Shown one piece after another: positions 20,230 to 29,945 of a DNA stretch of 64,000 nucleotides. The first letter of the stretch is position 1, and each line of letters starts with the position of its first letter. The notes beneath the pieces were generated by a model. The model ran no database searches. It was not told the origin of the DNA and saw nothing but the letters and a program-made list of their open reading frames with translations. This DNA is from Undibacterium sp. YM2 (GTDB taxonomy: Bacteria > Pseudomonadota > Gammaproteobacteria > Burkholderiales > Burkholderiaceae_D): positions 3,286,001-3,350,000 of the forward strand of contig NZ_AP018441.1 in assembly GCF_009937975.1 (NCBI RefSeq), in the 5' to 3' direction. A program made the translations under genes and the position numbers.

Positions 20230-20711
20230 GCTTTGCGACTCCTAAAATCCACTTGCGGCACAAGGCGTGCCTTATCCACATCGGCGAGCGTAAACTCCAG
20301 CATGGCCGACCCATCTTTTACTTCAAATTCCAGCTTCAGATTTTCACCTTCAGGCTCATGCAAGATACCTTCAAAAGTCTTGCGATTTGGCGTGCCCGGC
20401 ATGGGCATGCGCAATTTCACATTGGCTTTCTCACCAGCAAAACGCACGTAGTCAGCGATTTTCTTGAGCGGCCTGTCGAGACCGGGAGAAGAAGTCTCCA
20501 GGCGACTGTAATTGACGTTTTCCACCGTCAGCACATGCGATAACTGGTGACTGACTTTTTCGCAGTCTTCCACCGTGATATTGCCGCGCTCGAGGTCTTC
20601 CGGTAAAAAATCAATATAAACCCTGAACAAGCCGCGCTCGGCCTGCTCAAAATCCACCAGATCATATCCGGTACCGTTGACGGTTTTTTCTATCAAATCC
20701 AACAAAGCCAA
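20226..20711 (-). CDS. rimP: Ribosome maturation factor RimP, TTG start
   Basis: 161-residue factor for 30S assembly. N-terminal domain [32 protein letters not shown], then [17 protein letters not shown] and the hallmark [16 protein letters not shown], with a C-terminal SH3-like domain ([20 protein letters not shown]). I place the start at a TTG at 20711 because GGAGA lies seven bases upstream and this gives the normal family N-terminus. The ATG-led frame to 20798 adds 29 residues with no family resemblance and lacks a ribosome site. First gene of the operon; its stop overlaps the nusA start. Confidence 0.9.
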   Translation of the reverse strand: MALLDLIEKTVNGTGYDLVDFEQAERGLFRVYIDFLPEDLERGNITVEDCEKVSHQLSHVLTVENVNYSRLETSSPGLDRPLKKIADYVRFAGEKANVKLRMPMPGTPNRKTFEGILHEPEGENLKLEFEVKDGSAMLEFTLADVDKARLVPQVDFRSRKA

Positions 20712-20834
20712 ACTTATTCTCCGAGAAACACACTGACAATTTGCAAACCGGGCGAAACCCGCTACAGGCCTGGCGATCCGGACTATTGAGCGTTGCACCG
20801 CAACTTACTCAACACGATATCAATCGCTAAAACC

Positions 20835-20868
20835 AAAAAAAAATGGGCAACTGCCCATCTTTTTTTGT
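20835..20868 (-). terminator. Bidirectional terminator after rluB
   Basis: Stem ATGGGCA-ACT-GCCCAT flanked by an A run on one side and a T run on the other. It separates the rluB stop (21009) from the rimP promoter region, so the scpB-rluB and rimP-truB transcripts are probably distinct. Confidence 0.85.
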
Positions 20869-21008
20869 AGCGCCCTGATTTAGGTTCAAATAAAGGCAAA
20901 ATCTGCTAACTACAAGATTATAAACGATAAATTACCTCGTCGCAATGGAAAACGAGGTAATTTCAACACGTCGCACCACTGCAAAACGTGTAAAACAACC
21001 GAAAAACA

Positions 21009-22976
21009 TTATGCGCCACGTGAGCGCCTGCGCGCTGCAATACCCTGACCTATGGCCTGACCGCTACCACGGGCAGTTGGGCCGCGACGCTGCTGGCCTG
21101 CGTCAGGAAAACCCAATGCTGTCTGCAAGGGATCTGGCTGACGGCTACGTTTTTTACCATTGGCGTTGTTGGCATTATTGCCAGCATTGCCGCCGGCTTT
21201 ATTGCCGTACCCGTTGCCATTGGCGTTACCGCCACGGCCCGCACCGTATTCAGCACGGTCGCCACGACCGCTGGACATAGGAAAACCAACTTGCTTCTGG
21301 GTAAAAGGACCATTACCAAAACCTGGAGCCTTATTCCCAAATGGCTTGCCGCCTTTGCCTGGCGTGGCAGGCTTGTCACCACCAGCCTTTTCCAGACCAC
21401 TCAACTTCAACAGGGCACGGACTGCATCTTCTTCCAGCTCTTCCCAACGACCACGCTTGAGGTTGGCAGGCAAGGTCATGGCGCCATAACGGGTACGGAT
21501 CAGACGTGAAACCGTCAAACCCACTGCCTCAAACATACGACGCACTTCACGGTTACGGCCCTCACCAATGATGACGCGATACCATTTATTGACACCCTCA
21601 CCACCACCGTCAGTGATCTTGGAGAATTGCGCCAGACCATCCTCGAGTTCGACACCTGCCAACAGGCGCTGACGCATACCCTCTTCCAGCTCACCGAGGG
21701 TACGCACGGCATATTCACGCTCAATACCATAACGTGGATGCATCAGACGGTTGGCCAGATCACCAGATGTGGTGAACAGCAACAAACCTTCCGTGTTGTA
21801 ATCGAGACGACCTACTGCCAGCCACTTTCCTACTTTCATGGTTGGCAAGCTCTCAAACACGGATGCACGCCCCTCAGGATCATTGGTGCTGACGATCTCG
21901 CCAGCAGGCTTGTGATAAATCAGCACGCGCGGAGGTTTTTTACTGACTTTGCGCATAATGGGCTTGCCATTGATGCGGACCTGGTCAGTCGGCAAAATTC
22001 TTTGGCCAATATGGGCTGGCTCACCATTCACAGAGACACGGCCAGCAACGATCAGTTCTTCCATGTCGCGGCGCGAACCCAGGCCAGCCTCAGCCAAGAC
22101 TTTATGCAATTTAGGTGCATCATCATCTGCAGTCAGATCACGGCGCACTGGCTTGCCACGGCCCTTGTCTTTGACATCATCAGCAACACCAGAATCAAAT
22201 GCCTCGGATGTAACAAAAGAAAACACGTCATCGGCATTATTGCCTGCACCAGGGCGACCACCGCGAGCCTGCTGTTGCGGACGTTTGGATTTATTGGCAC
22301 CTGCCTGCCCAGCATTTTGACGTGAGCCACGATCATTGCGGTCACCGCGCTCAGTACGTTCACTGCGGTCACCACGATCTGAACGCTCTGCGCGGTCGGC
22401 ACGCTGGTCGGTGCGCTCTCCGCGATCAGCGCGGACTGGACGTTCAGTTTTTTCGCCGTTTTCAGTTTTTTCACTGCGCACTGTCCGTTCTGCGCGATCT
22501 GCCCTTGGCGCACGCTCTGTGCGGGGCGGACGTTCGCCACGTGGTGGACGTTCACTACGCTCGGCTATTTGCTCAGTACGCACAACCGGCTCGGCAACTA
22601 CAGGAGCTTCAGGCGCGACTACTGCATGCTCTTCGACAACTTCCGCAAGCTTGGCTTTGGCACGGCTGGCACGTGGCGCTGCCCCAGGTTCTTTAGGAGT
22701 ACGCGGCGCGCGCGGGGCACGCGCTTTTTTAACTGGCGCTTCTGCGACATCATCGGCTGGTGTTGTCACCACTACAGTTGCTACTGCTGCCTCTGCAGCC
22801 CCTGCTGATTGCTCTGCATTCGCTTGCTTAGGCTTGGATCGGCTTACACTAGTACGTGGAGTACGCACACCGCGCTTTGCCGGTTTTGCGTCATCACCAG
22901 CAGCCGGGCCATTGTCATTTGGGCCCGCACCATCAGCTTGGTCAGCATTTACATCTTCAGGATTCATTGGATTCAT
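21009..22976 (-). CDS. rluB: 23S rRNA pseudouridine(2605) synthase RluB with long low-complexity arms
   Basis: 655-residue pseudouridine synthase, more than twice the size of the catalytic core. The first 285 residues are disordered; 136-218 is a dense Arg/Asp/Glu-rich repeat region ([18 protein letters not shown] units). The S4 RNA-binding domain is at about 288-335 ([20 protein letters not shown]) and the RsuA/RluB-type catalytic domain follows, with the catalytic Asp at 392 in [14 protein letters not shown]. The last about 110 residues are Gly/Asn-rich. Residue preferences and position beside scpB support RluB over RsuA or RluE. Its start overlaps the end of scpB by 20 bases. Confidence 0.92.
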   Translation of the reverse strand: MNPMNPEDVNADQADGAGPNDNGPAAGDDAKPAKRGVRTPRTSVSRSKPKQANAEQSAGAAEAAVATVVVTTPADDVAEAPVKKARAPRAPRTPKEPGAAPRASRAKAKLAEVVEEHAVVAPEAPVVAEPVVRTEQIAERSERPPRGERPPRTERAPRADRAERTVRSEKTENGEKTERPVRADRGERTDQRADRAERSDRGDRSERTERGDRNDRGSRQNAGQAGANKSKRPQQQARGGRPGAGNNADDVFSFVTSEAFDSGVADDVKDKGRGKPVRRDLTADDDAPKLHKVLAEAGLGSRRDMEELIVAGRVSVNGEPAHIGQRILPTDQVRINGKPIMRKVSKKPPRVLIYHKPAGEIVSTNDPEGRASVFESLPTMKVGKWLAVGRLDYNTEGLLLFTTSGDLANRLMHPRYGIEREYAVRTLGELEEGMRQRLLAGVELEDGLAQFSKITDGGGEGVNKWYRVIIGEGRNREVRRMFEAVGLTVSRLIRTRYGAMTLPANLKRGRWEELEEDAVRALLKLSGLEKAGGDKPATPGKGGKPFGNKAPGFGNGPFTQKQVGFPMSSGRGDRAEYGAGRGGNANGNGYGNKAGGNAGNNANNANGKKRSRQPDPLQTALGFPDAGQQRRGPTARGSGQAIGQGIAARRRSRGA

Positions 22977-24123
22977 TCTTCAGTTCTATTGAAGGCAACT
23001 GACTCGCTGCAGCGCCCGATACACTATCCGGTGCCGCAGTATCGGCTACCTGATCACTCAATTGCGTGACAGGTTGAGAATCTCCCCCAACCTCACTTAT
23101 TTCTTCGATTACTTGTTCGGCTATATCTTCGGTAATTTCTTTTACTATCTCTTCTGAAATTGCTACATTTTCTGCGTCGCTTGCAGCTTCAACGCGCTCT
23201 TCAGCGACAATTTCTACTGTCACATCAGTTGCAGGCAATGCATCTGAGGCATGATCCATCGCCACACCTGGCTCGGCGATAATCTCATCCTGCCCATGCA
23301 ATTCTTGCCTATATGCAACTTCCGCATTCTGTGAGGTTTCAATCTGCTGTTGCTCATCTGGTGCTGCCTGCACCAATGACCCCGGTTCTTCTGCAAGTAC
23401 CTCCGCAGCATCCGCCGACTCCTGCGCAGCATCAGAAGCATCTTCACCAGGCACATCCACATCCTCAGTTTGCTCTGCCAAAGGCACATCTTCAGCCACA
23501 GGCTCAACTTCTGCCGCATCTGCATCAACAGCGGCAAACATGCCGCCATCCAGCGCTGCCAACTCGGGTACAGCCTCTTCTTCTGCATCCCTCTTTACTT
23601 GCTGCAAAGGCGGCAACTGATCCAATGAAGACAGGCCCAGGTCATCCAGGAACTGCTTGGTAGTAGCGAACAGGGATGGGCGACCTGGCACATCCCTGTG
23701 GCCTATAGTTTCTATCCAGCCACGGTCTTCCAGTGTCTTGATCATCTGCGAAGCCACGGTCACGCCACGGATTTCTTCTATATCACCACGCGTCACTGGC
23801 TGACGATAAGCAATAATCGCCAGGGTTTCCAGCGTTGCTCTTGAATACTTTGGTGGCTTTTCCGGGTTCAGTCTGTCTATATAGGCGCGCATTTCCGGTT
23901 TACTTTGAAAGCGCCAGCCTGTAGATAAAGCTACCAGTTCTATGCCCTTGTCAGACCAGTCCTGGCGCAAGCCTTCCAGCATCAATTTGATAGTATCTGC
24001 GCCGACCACATCACCTTGATCATCCGCATCCTGGAACAGCTTTTTCATCGTATTGACTGTCAGCGGCTCTGGCGCGCATAACAAGGCTGTTTCGAGGACT
24101 CGTTTTGCCTCAGCAGTATTCAT
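22957..24123 (-). CDS. scpB: Segregation and condensation protein ScpB with acidic tail
   Basis: 388-residue kleisin-partner of the SMC-ScpAB condensin. Residues 1-185 are the two winged-helix domains ([70 protein letters not shown]). Residues about 190-388 are a very acidic Glu/Ala/Asp-rich tail with no fold signature; it doubles the usual size of about 190-200 residues. The 3' end overlaps rluB by 20 bases in another frame. scpA is not in this window. Confidence 0.93.
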   Translation of the reverse strand: MNTAEAKRVLETALLCAPEPLTVNTMKKLFQDADDQGDVVGADTIKLMLEGLRQDWSDKGIELVALSTGWRFQSKPEMRAYIDRLNPEKPPKYSRATLETLAIIAYRQPVTRGDIEEIRGVTVASQMIKTLEDRGWIETIGHRDVPGRPSLFATTKQFLDDLGLSSLDQLPPLQQVKRDAEEEAVPELAALDGGMFAAVDADAAEVEPVAEDVPLAEQTEDVDVPGEDASDAAQESADAAEVLAEEPGSLVQAAPDEQQQIETSQNAEVAYRQELHGQDEIIAEPGVAMDHASDALPATDVTVEIVAEERVEAASDAENVAISEEIVKEITEDIAEQVIEEISEVGGDSQPVTQLSDQVADTAAPDSVSGAAASQLPSIELKNESNES

Positions 24124-24387
24124 GCAATATTAAAGTACACGGGTTTATTTAGTTGATGTCATGCAACACGATAACTGATACTCAGTTACCATTTCGCTAT
24201 TGTTCACATCAGTTTTGTATTAAATTTGTTGCCACCAACCTGGCAGCAACGCCCCTTATGCGGGCGGCTGGGACTGCATGGAGCGCGCAAAGAACTTAGC
24301 AGCGCACAATCCCTAAAATTAGTAGACACTGGATTGTAGTCCAGAAATTCACAGACGATCAAAAAATATCGTCAACAAACAATAAAA
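24124..24387. other. Intergenic region upstream of scpB
   Basis: 264 bases without a credible gene. It should contain the scpB-rluB promoter. I see no recognisable operator or RNA structure. Confidence 0.4.
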
Positions 24388-24412
24388 AAGCCACGCTGAT
24401 ACGTGGCTTTAC
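24388..24412 (-). terminator. Strong minus-strand terminator
   Basis: Minus strand: AAAGCCACG-TATCAG-CGTGGCTTT stem followed by further T. It begins right at the stop of the small frame 24409-24615. A terminator here needs a minus-strand transcript, which supports a small gene or RNA just upstream. Confidence 0.75.
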
Positions 24413-24615
24413 TCATTATTTCCGTCTGCAAGCGGGGAAATCAAGCGAATTTCCGCATAGATCCCCACTTCTGCACCCAATCTGGAAAGCCAACCACAAG
24501 CCTTCCAACAACATCCTGCATACCATTGCAAGGGTGCGAGGGTAGCATGCATTAGGGAAGTTTGCACGGGAAAATCTGGGCAGATTGCATGCGATTCAAG
24601 TAAAACAAAGATCAA
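24409..24615 (-). CDS. Small uncharacterised ORF or small RNA with its own terminator
   Basis: 68-codon frame that I do not recognise, with four cysteines and several tryptophans (WYAGCCWKACGWLSRLGAEVGIYAEIR spread over the middle part). The reason to keep it is that a strong intrinsic terminator starts directly at its stop codon. No convincing ribosome site precedes the ATG. It may instead be a small RNA: the same stretch holds a short stem AATCTG-CCC-AGATT near its 5' end. Confidence 0.3.
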   Translation of the reverse strand: MIFVLLESHAICPDFPVQTSLMHATLAPLQWYAGCCWKACGWLSRLGAEVGIYAEIRLISPLADGNNE

Positions 24616-24695
24616 ATTATATTTATATTAACAACACCAAATAAGATTTCATGAAACAATCACCATGTGATTTTCAATCAAACTGATGACAAACT

Positions 24696-25142
24696 ATGTG
24701 TTTCATGACCATCTTAAGCACCAGTTCCGACTACGACCTGTCTCTTGCCAACAATGAGCTCATTCAGTTCGTAAAAAAACTACCCGGCATTCCAGAAGAA
24801 AAATATCTACGCTTCGAGAATAAATGGTTCCTCGCCTCAAATGCCGGATGCAGTTGCAACTTCAGGCATTTATCTGGCGACAGCATAGAGCTAGGATTTG
24901 GCGAACCAGAAGAATGGTTTCAAGAAGATCGCGACACTATTGAAGCAACACATCAAATTGCAGCAAGCATACGCATGCTGATACAGCAAGGAGCCAATGT
25001 GGATTGTCTTGATGCATGGGCACATGGACAAAATGATGCAGCAACACTAACCGACGACATCGAAGTCAATCTGGCCGAGGTCAGCGACGCCGCATTCCGT
25101 TTTTTTGAAGAATATCGCTTTTCTTTCACAATCAAAGCTTAA
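24696..25142 (+). CDS. Hypothetical protein
   Basis: 148-residue acidic cytoplasmic protein, not recognised. It has a mixed composition with a CSCNFRHLSG stretch around residues 53-62 and a C-terminal aromatic-rich helix (FRFFEEYRFSFTIKA). No signal peptide, membrane segment or known catalytic motif. The start may be the ATG at 24696 or the one three codons later; neither has a strong ribosome site. Its stop overlaps the stop of the convergent VOC gene by four bases. Confidence 0.6.
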   Translation: MCFMTILSTSSDYDLSLANNELIQFVKKLPGIPEEKYLRFENKWFLASNAGCSCNFRHLSGDSIELGFGEPEEWFQEDRDTIEATHQIAASIRMLIQQGANVDCLDAWAHGQNDAATLTDDIEVNLAEVSDAAFRFFEEYRFSFTIKA

Positions 25143-25528
25143 TCTGACTGGCGCGCATAACTCACCGTCAGCATTTCCCATTGATGACCATCTGGCTGAT
25201 TCCAGTAAATCATGCTGCCGCCATAATCAGTATTGATCTCCATATCCACAGGCCCGCGTACCGAGCTGCGATAGGGGATGCCCGCCTGCTTGATACGCCC
25301 CAGTATTTCATCAAACTTTTGCGGGCTGACGCGAAAACAAAAATGATAAACAGGGAAGTCTTCGTTAGCCTGGATAAAATCCAGTGTCAAGCCCTCATTC
25401 ACAAATACCGGAGCAAACGGCCCCAAAGCCGTCGGCGCCCAGGGCACACCGAGCAGGTCAGCCAGCAACTTTGCCGAACCCAGCTTGTCATGCGAAGGAA
25501 CGATAGTGTGATCAAGTTCAATACTCAT
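25139..25528 (-). CDS. VOC (glyoxalase/bleomycin-resistance fold) family protein
   Basis: 129-residue vicinal-oxygen-chelate protein. Family pattern: N-terminal LDHTIVPSHDKLGSAKLLADLLG, a middle VYHFCFRVSPQKFDEILGRIKQAGIPY, and C-terminal GGSMIYWNQPDGHQWEMLT, with His and Glu positions suited to metal binding. AAGGAGAA upstream supports the start at 25528. Members range from glyoxalase I to dioxygenases and antibiotic-binding proteins; the substrate is unknown. It converges with, and slightly overlaps, the hypothetical gene before it. Confidence 0.82.
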   Translation of the reverse strand: MSIELDHTIVPSHDKLGSAKLLADLLGVPWAPTALGPFAPVFVNEGLTLDFIQANEDFPVYHFCFRVSPQKFDEILGRIKQAGIPYRSSVRGPVDMEINTDYGGSMIYWNQPDGHQWEMLTVSYARQSD

Positions 25529-25902
25529 GGCATTTCTCCTTGCCAGGCCGGGTTCAGGTTTTGTGACAGCATCTTGTATTTTACTTATTTTTTACAGAAT
25601 TAAAAAAACACGCAAAATTTGGTTAAATTCACAATAAATTGCATTTTTTGCATAAAACATACACTTTGATTTTTCACGTGGACTTCAAGCAAAGATGATG
25701 CGTAAAATGCAATTAAATGCATATAAAGCAAGCCCATTCACGCCTGACAACTCAGGCAAAAAACCCCGATATCCAGGAAATAATTGCCAGAAACTTGCCG
25801 CACCATTTTTTGAAGTACTGCCTTCAGGAACGACTCGCTTCAGCCGCCGCTCATTGGCAATCGCATCCGACCAGCAGCACAGCCTTTCATGGGACATAAA
25901 AA
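25529..25902. other. Upstream region of the chemoreceptor gene
   Basis: 374 bases, strongly AT-rich between about 25580 and 25680. It separates the divergent VOC and chemoreceptor genes and should hold both promoters. No RNA gene or well-formed operator found. Short frames here look like chance. Confidence 0.4.
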
Positions 25903-27567
25903 ATGTTTATTGCAAATCTCAAAATCGGCCAGCGCCTGTATTCAGGTTTTGGCATAGTTATCTTGATGCTGATTGCTGTTGTACTTATAGGCACCTCACG
26001 CCTGACTTTGCTCAACAGCGAAATCAACCTTACCGTCAATGACCGCTATCAAAAAATATATGTACTCAACGACGCCATCAAAAACCTGAATCTGCAAGCC
26101 AGGAATTTGCGCAATATCTTGCTCATGAGTGATGAAGCTGAAATAAAAAAAGAAATCGACAGCGTACAACAATCCTCTCAGGCGATTACCGTCGAACTCG
26201 ACAAACTATCGACCACCATACGCAACCCAAAAGCCAAGGAGTTGCTCAGACTTACCATAGAACAGCGCACGCAATATATTCCCGTCAGAGACAAAATGAT
26301 ACAGCTCGTGACAGACGGCAGCAAAGACGAGGCAAAAGATTTTCTATTCAAAGAAGTTCGCCCCAAACAACTCAGTTACCTGGAAGCCATGGAGTCACTG
26401 ATCAAGTTTCAAGAGGGATTAATGGCCGAGTCAGCCATAGAAACCAGGACAACAGCAGAATCAGCCACTCAGCTAATGATAGTCACTGGCATACTTGCCG
26501 CCATCATCAGTTGCCTTATCGCCTGGTCAATTACACGACGCATAGTCACCCCTATTAACAGCGCAGTAAAAATCGCCAAGACCGTTGCCAGCGGCGATTT
26601 GACCAGTGACATTGATGTCACCGGCAAAGATGAAATGGGCTCACTGCTGCGCGCGCTGGCTTTGATGAACAAGAACCTGATAGACATCGTCGAACAGATA
26701 CGCAATGGCACAGACACTGTCGCTACCGCGTCCACACAAATCGCATCAGGGAATCAGGACCTGTCCGCCCGCACTGAAAAACAGGCAAGTGCACTGGAAG
26801 AAACCGCGTCCTCCATGGAAGAACTCACCAGCGCAGTCAAGCAAAACTCCGATAACGCCCTTGAAGCCAATCAGCTCGCACAAAATGCATCCGAAGTCGC
26901 CGTCAAAGGCGGTAATGTAGTCACGCGGGTGGTCGATACAATGTCTTCCATCAGTGAATCATCCAGGAAGATTGTTGACATCATCAGCGTCATAGACGGC
27001 ATCGCCTTCCAGACCAACATCCTGGCACTGAACGCCGCAGTCGAAGCGGCGCGCGCCGGAGAGCAAGGCCGGGGATTTGCCGTGGTTGCTTCAGAAGTGC
27101 GCAATCTTGCCCAGCGCTCAGCAACCGCAGCAAAAGAGATCAAGCTCTTGATTGATACATCTGTAGAAAAAGTGAATGCGGGAAGCCAGCTTGTTGATGA
27201 AGCCGGCCAGACCATGGGGGAAGTCGTCAGCAGCGTCAGACATGTAACCCATATCATTGCGGAAATCAGCTCTGCCAGTGCAGAACAGACGGCAGGCATA
27301 GAACAGATCAACCGGGCCATTGTGGAACTGGATAACACTACCCAGCAAAACTCTGCCCTCGTCGAAGAAATAGCCGCAGCAGCCGAATCACTGCAGGATC
27401 AGGCAAGAAAACAAGCTGACGTTGTCAGCATATTTAAAACCAGCAACACCACGCCAACCACTGCCGCCAGGCTGCACAATATTTCCGAACATCCAAAAGC
27501 AGCGAGACAAGCGGTTGCACCAACAGTCATTGCATTACCAATGTCTGCATCAGCAAGAGAAAAATAG
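25903..27567 (+). CDS. Methyl-accepting chemotaxis protein (4HB-type sensor)
   Basis: 554-residue transmembrane chemoreceptor. TM1 (about 10-31), a periplasmic four-helix bundle (about 32-188), TM2 (about 189-210), HAMP ([26 protein letters not shown]), then the long signalling coiled coil with the conserved hairpin tip [50 protein letters not shown]. This region contacts CheA and CheW. No CheR/CheB pentapeptide (NWETF-like) at the C-terminus. Attractant unknown; 4HB receptors often bind amino acids or organic acids. No che genes in the window. Confidence 0.93.
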   Translation: MFIANLKIGQRLYSGFGIVILMLIAVVLIGTSRLTLLNSEINLTVNDRYQKIYVLNDAIKNLNLQARNLRNILLMSDEAEIKKEIDSVQQSSQAITVELDKLSTTIRNPKAKELLRLTIEQRTQYIPVRDKMIQLVTDGSKDEAKDFLFKEVRPKQLSYLEAMESLIKFQEGLMAESAIETRTTAESATQLMIVTGILAAIISCLIAWSITRRIVTPINSAVKIAKTVASGDLTSDIDVTGKDEMGSLLRALALMNKNLIDIVEQIRNGTDTVATASTQIASGNQDLSARTEKQASALEETASSMEELTSAVKQNSDNALEANQLAQNASEVAVKGGNVVTRVVDTMSSISESSRKIVDIISVIDGIAFQTNILALNAAVEAARAGEQGRGFAVVASEVRNLAQRSATAAKEIKLLIDTSVEKVNAGSQLVDEAGQTMGEVVSSVRHVTHIIAEISSASAEQTAGIEQINRAIVELDNTTQQNSALVEEIAAAAESLQDQARKQADVVSIFKTSNTTPTTAARLHNISEHPKAARQAVAPTVIALPMSASAREK

Positions 27568-27677
27568 GCCACGAGTACCAGAAATATCACCAACCAAACT
27601 ACGCCACAATTCCACGACCACGGCAAACGGGTTTTCACATCACACAAGCAGCAGGTGCGTGACAAGCAAGAAAAGCA

Positions 27678-27712
27678 AAAAGCCCTTGATCATTTCTGGT
27701 CAAGGGCTTGAA
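27678..27712 (-). terminator. Terminator after tRNA-fMet
   Basis: Minus strand: AGCCCTTGA...TCAAGGGCT stem with a 10-base loop, followed by five T. It directly follows the tRNA 3' end; only four bases separate them. Confidence 0.85.
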
Positions 27713-27716
27713 TACT

Positions 27717-27793
<77 letters not shown>

Positions 27794-27922
27794 TCTGAAG
27801 AATGAAACTATACATGATTTTGCTGCTCCGCGCAATTCTTTTATAGAATATGGACTTTTTCCGCGCTTTTACAGACAGATGTTACACTCTGCGGATTCGC
27901 CAATTTTGACTCTTTTTTACCC

Positions 27923-28492
27923 ATGAAATTCTGCTCTGAATGCGCGTCCCCGGTGGTCTTGCAAATCCCTGTTGATGATACCCGCGAGCGTATTGTCTGC
28001 CCGGCTTGCGGCACTATCCATTATCAAAACCCGAAGATGGTGGTGGGTGCTATTCCCGTTTGGGAAGAAGATGGTGTCACCAAGATATTATTATGCAAGC
28101 GAGCCATAGAACCGCGTCTGGGCTTTTGGACCCTGCCTGCCGGTTTCATGGAAAATAATGAGACCACGGCTCAAGCAGCGCAGCGTGAAACAGAAGAAGA
28201 AGCTGGTGCCAATATCAAATTGCATGAGCTGTTTTCTATCTTGAATGTACCGCATGTACATCAGGTCCACCTGTTTTATCGCGCCACTCTACTGGATCTG
28301 AATTACGCCGCTGGAGTCGAGAGCCTGGAAGTAGCACTCTTCTCTGAAGAGCAAATCCCCTGGGATGACATCGCCTTTCCCACCACAGGCCATACGCTGA
28401 AGTTTTTCTTTGAAGACCTCGCGAAGGTCAGGGACGGCGGGCGCTTTCACATGCACGAGCATGATATTTTCAAGCCCATGCGGGATGGCTGA
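27923..28492 (+). CDS. Nudix hydrolase with N-terminal zinc ribbon
   Basis: 189-residue hydrolase. Residues 1-35 form a zinc ribbon (CSECASP...CPACGTIHYQNP). The Nudix box is complete at about residues 73-95 (GFMENNETTAQAAQRETEEEAG, fitting Gx5Ex7REUxEExGU), so Mg-dependent cleavage of a nucleoside diphosphate linked to another moiety is expected. The layout resembles the NudC-like/ADP-ribose-pyrophosphatase subgroup, but the full NudC N-terminal domain is absent. Exact substrate uncertain. Alone on the plus strand, converging with amtB. Confidence 0.9.
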   Translation: MKFCSECASPVVLQIPVDDTRERIVCPACGTIHYQNPKMVVGAIPVWEEDGVTKILLCKRAIEPRLGFWTLPAGFMENNETTAQAAQRETEEEAGANIKLHELFSILNVPHVHQVHLFYRATLLDLNYAAGVESLEVALFSEEQIPWDDIAFPTTGHTLKFFFEDLAKVRDGGRFHMHEHDIFKPMRDG

Positions 28493-28516
28493 AATAACAT
28501 TGGCCAGGCTAACATC

Positions 28517-28552
28517 AAAAATGGGCAAATTTTAATTTGCCCATTTTTTTCG
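28517..28552. terminator. Bidirectional terminator between Nudix and amtB
   Basis: AAATGGGCAAATT / AATTTGCCCATTT perfect inverted repeat followed by T on the plus strand and preceded by A, serving the convergent Nudix and amtB genes. Confidence 0.85.
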
Positions 28553-28555
28553 ATA

Positions 28556-29758
28556 TCACCAACTGGTTTCGCGCTCTGCAGTTGATGAGATTTTGTGGAT
28601 AGCCAAATCCGCACCTTCAAATTCTTCTTCAGGATCAAGGCGTATGCCTATGAATTTTTTCAGACTGGCGTAGATGATATAGCCGCCGACAAAGGCAATT
28701 GCAACGCCCATAATGGTGCCCAGCAATTGCGACATGAAGCTGACGCCACCCAGGCCACCCAGAGATTTCAGTCCAAAGATACCGGCTGCGATACCACCCC
28801 AGGCACCACACAGACCATGCAAGGGCCAGACGCCCAGTACATCATCGACCTTCCATTTATTTTGCGTCCAGGTAAACATCCAGACAAAGATCGCACCAGC
28901 CATGCCACCAGTGATCAGCGCCCCTAGAGGATGCATAAGGTCAGAACCGGCACACACCGCCACCAGCCCAGCCAGGGGACCATTGTAGGCGAAGCCAGGA
29001 TCATTCTTGCCGAGGATGAAGGCGACCAGGGTGCCGCCCACCATGGCCATCAGTGAATTCATGGCAACCAGCCCATTCATTTTATCCAGGGTTTGAGCGC
29101 TCATGACATTGAAGCCAAACCAGCCCACCGTCAGTATCCAGGCGCCCAGCGCCAGGAAAGGGATGCTGGATGGCGGGTGGGCTGCGATTGCGCCATTCTT
29201 CATATAGCGGCCACGGCGTGCGCCCAGTAGCAGCACGGCAGGCAAGGCGACCCAGCCGCCAAAGGCATGCACAACCACAGAACCGGCAAAATCATGAAAT
29301 TCCTCAGAGAACATTGCCTTCAGCCATGCCTGTATGCCAAAACGCTGGTTCCAGGCTATACCTTCAAAGAAGGGATATAACACACCGACCAGCAAAGCGG
29401 TAGCAATCAGTTGCGGGTGAAATTTTGCCCGTTCGGCAATGCCGCCTGAGATAATGGCGGGTATGGCAGCGGCAAAGGTCAGCAAGAAAAAGAACTTGAC
29501 CATTTCAAAGCCGTTCTTAGCGACCAGCACCTCGGCACCTGAATAAAACTGCACTCCGTAAGCAATGGTATAACCGACAAAAAAGTAGGCGATGGTCGAT
29601 ACGGCAAAATCAACCAGTATCTTGACCAGGGCATTGACCTGGTTTTTCTTGCGCACAGTGCCCAATTCTAAAAACGCAAACCCCGCATGCATTGCTAAAA
29701 TCATGATTGCGCCAAGCAAGATAAACAAAGCGTCAGCGCTGCTATTTTGTGCATTCAT
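28556..29758 (-). CDS. amtB: Ammonium transporter Amt
   Basis: 400-residue ammonium channel of the inner membrane with eleven predicted helices. Landmarks: MHAGFAFLELGTVRKKNQVN, IISGGIAERAKF, the first pore histidine in GSVVVHAFGGWVALPA, the second in VWPLHGLCGAWGGIAAG, and a conserved DLMHPLGALITGG. Start set at 29758 (MNAQNSSADALF) because GGGAGA lies eight bases upstream; the open frame to 30007 runs through the control region. No glnK/glnB gene is adjacent, unlike many bacteria. A sigma-54-like promoter and NtrC-like sites upstream indicate induction by nitrogen limitation. Confidence 0.93.
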   Translation of the reverse strand: MNAQNSSADALFILLGAIMILAMHAGFAFLELGTVRKKNQVNALVKILVDFAVSTIAYFFVGYTIAYGVQFYSGAEVLVAKNGFEMVKFFFLLTFAAAIPAIISGGIAERAKFHPQLIATALLVGVLYPFFEGIAWNQRFGIQAWLKAMFSEEFHDFAGSVVVHAFGGWVALPAVLLLGARRGRYMKNGAIAAHPPSSIPFLALGAWILTVGWFGFNVMSAQTLDKMNGLVAMNSLMAMVGGTLVAFILGKNDPGFAYNGPLAGLVAVCAGSDLMHPLGALITGGMAGAIFVWMFTWTQNKWKVDDVLGVWPLHGLCGAWGGIAAGIFGLKSLGGLGGVSFMSQLLGTIMGVAIAFVGGYIIYASLKKFIGIRLDPEEEFEGADLAIHKISSTAERETSW

Positions 29759-29810
29759 GCAAAATATCTCCCAATTTAAGTGCAAATCCGAATCAAAGAT
29801 GCACTGATAA

Positions 29811-29827
29811 AGCAAAATGCATTCCAA
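29811..29827 (-). promoter_or_regulatory. Sigma-54-type promoter of amtB
   Basis: Minus strand TTGGAATGCATTTTGCT shows the required GG-N10-GC (-24/-12) spacing and a TTGCT -12 element. The predicted start is near 29800, giving a leader of about 40 bases before the amtB ATG. Confidence 0.6.
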
Positions 29828-29884
29828 TTTGGTGCAATTCATAAGTGATTGATTTAATGCGATTTTTAAAACCTGGTTATTTAA

Positions 29885-29926
29885 TGCACAAGTTTGATGC
29901 ACTGAAATATGGCGTCTTTTTGGTGC
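29885..29926. promoter_or_regulatory. Candidate NtrC enhancer sites for amtB
   Basis: TGCACAAGTTTGATGCA (29885-29901) matches the 17-bp NtrC dyad TGCAC-N7-GTGCA with one mismatch. A second TGCAC (29898) and a TTTGGTGCA half-site (to 29926) follow. They lie roughly 85-125 bases upstream of the predicted amtB start, normal for a sigma-54 enhancer. Another TTTGGTGCA half-site is at 29828-29836. Confidence 0.5.
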
Positions 29927-29945
29927 AATCCATATTGGGGGCTGC

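Noticed and set aside
22336..22992. 218-codon plus-strand Arg/Ser-rich frame, possibly a repeat protein
   Set aside because: Antisense of the Arg/Asp/Glu repeats in rluB; the repeats themselves keep the frame open.
136..23000. Possible CRISPR or satellite repeats in the repetitive part of rluB
   Set aside because: The repetition is codon-level low complexity without fixed-length repeats and spacers.
24616..24660. 6S or SRP RNA gene near 24400-24640
   Set aside because: I looked for the conserved blocks of 6S, SRP and RNase P RNA and did not find them.
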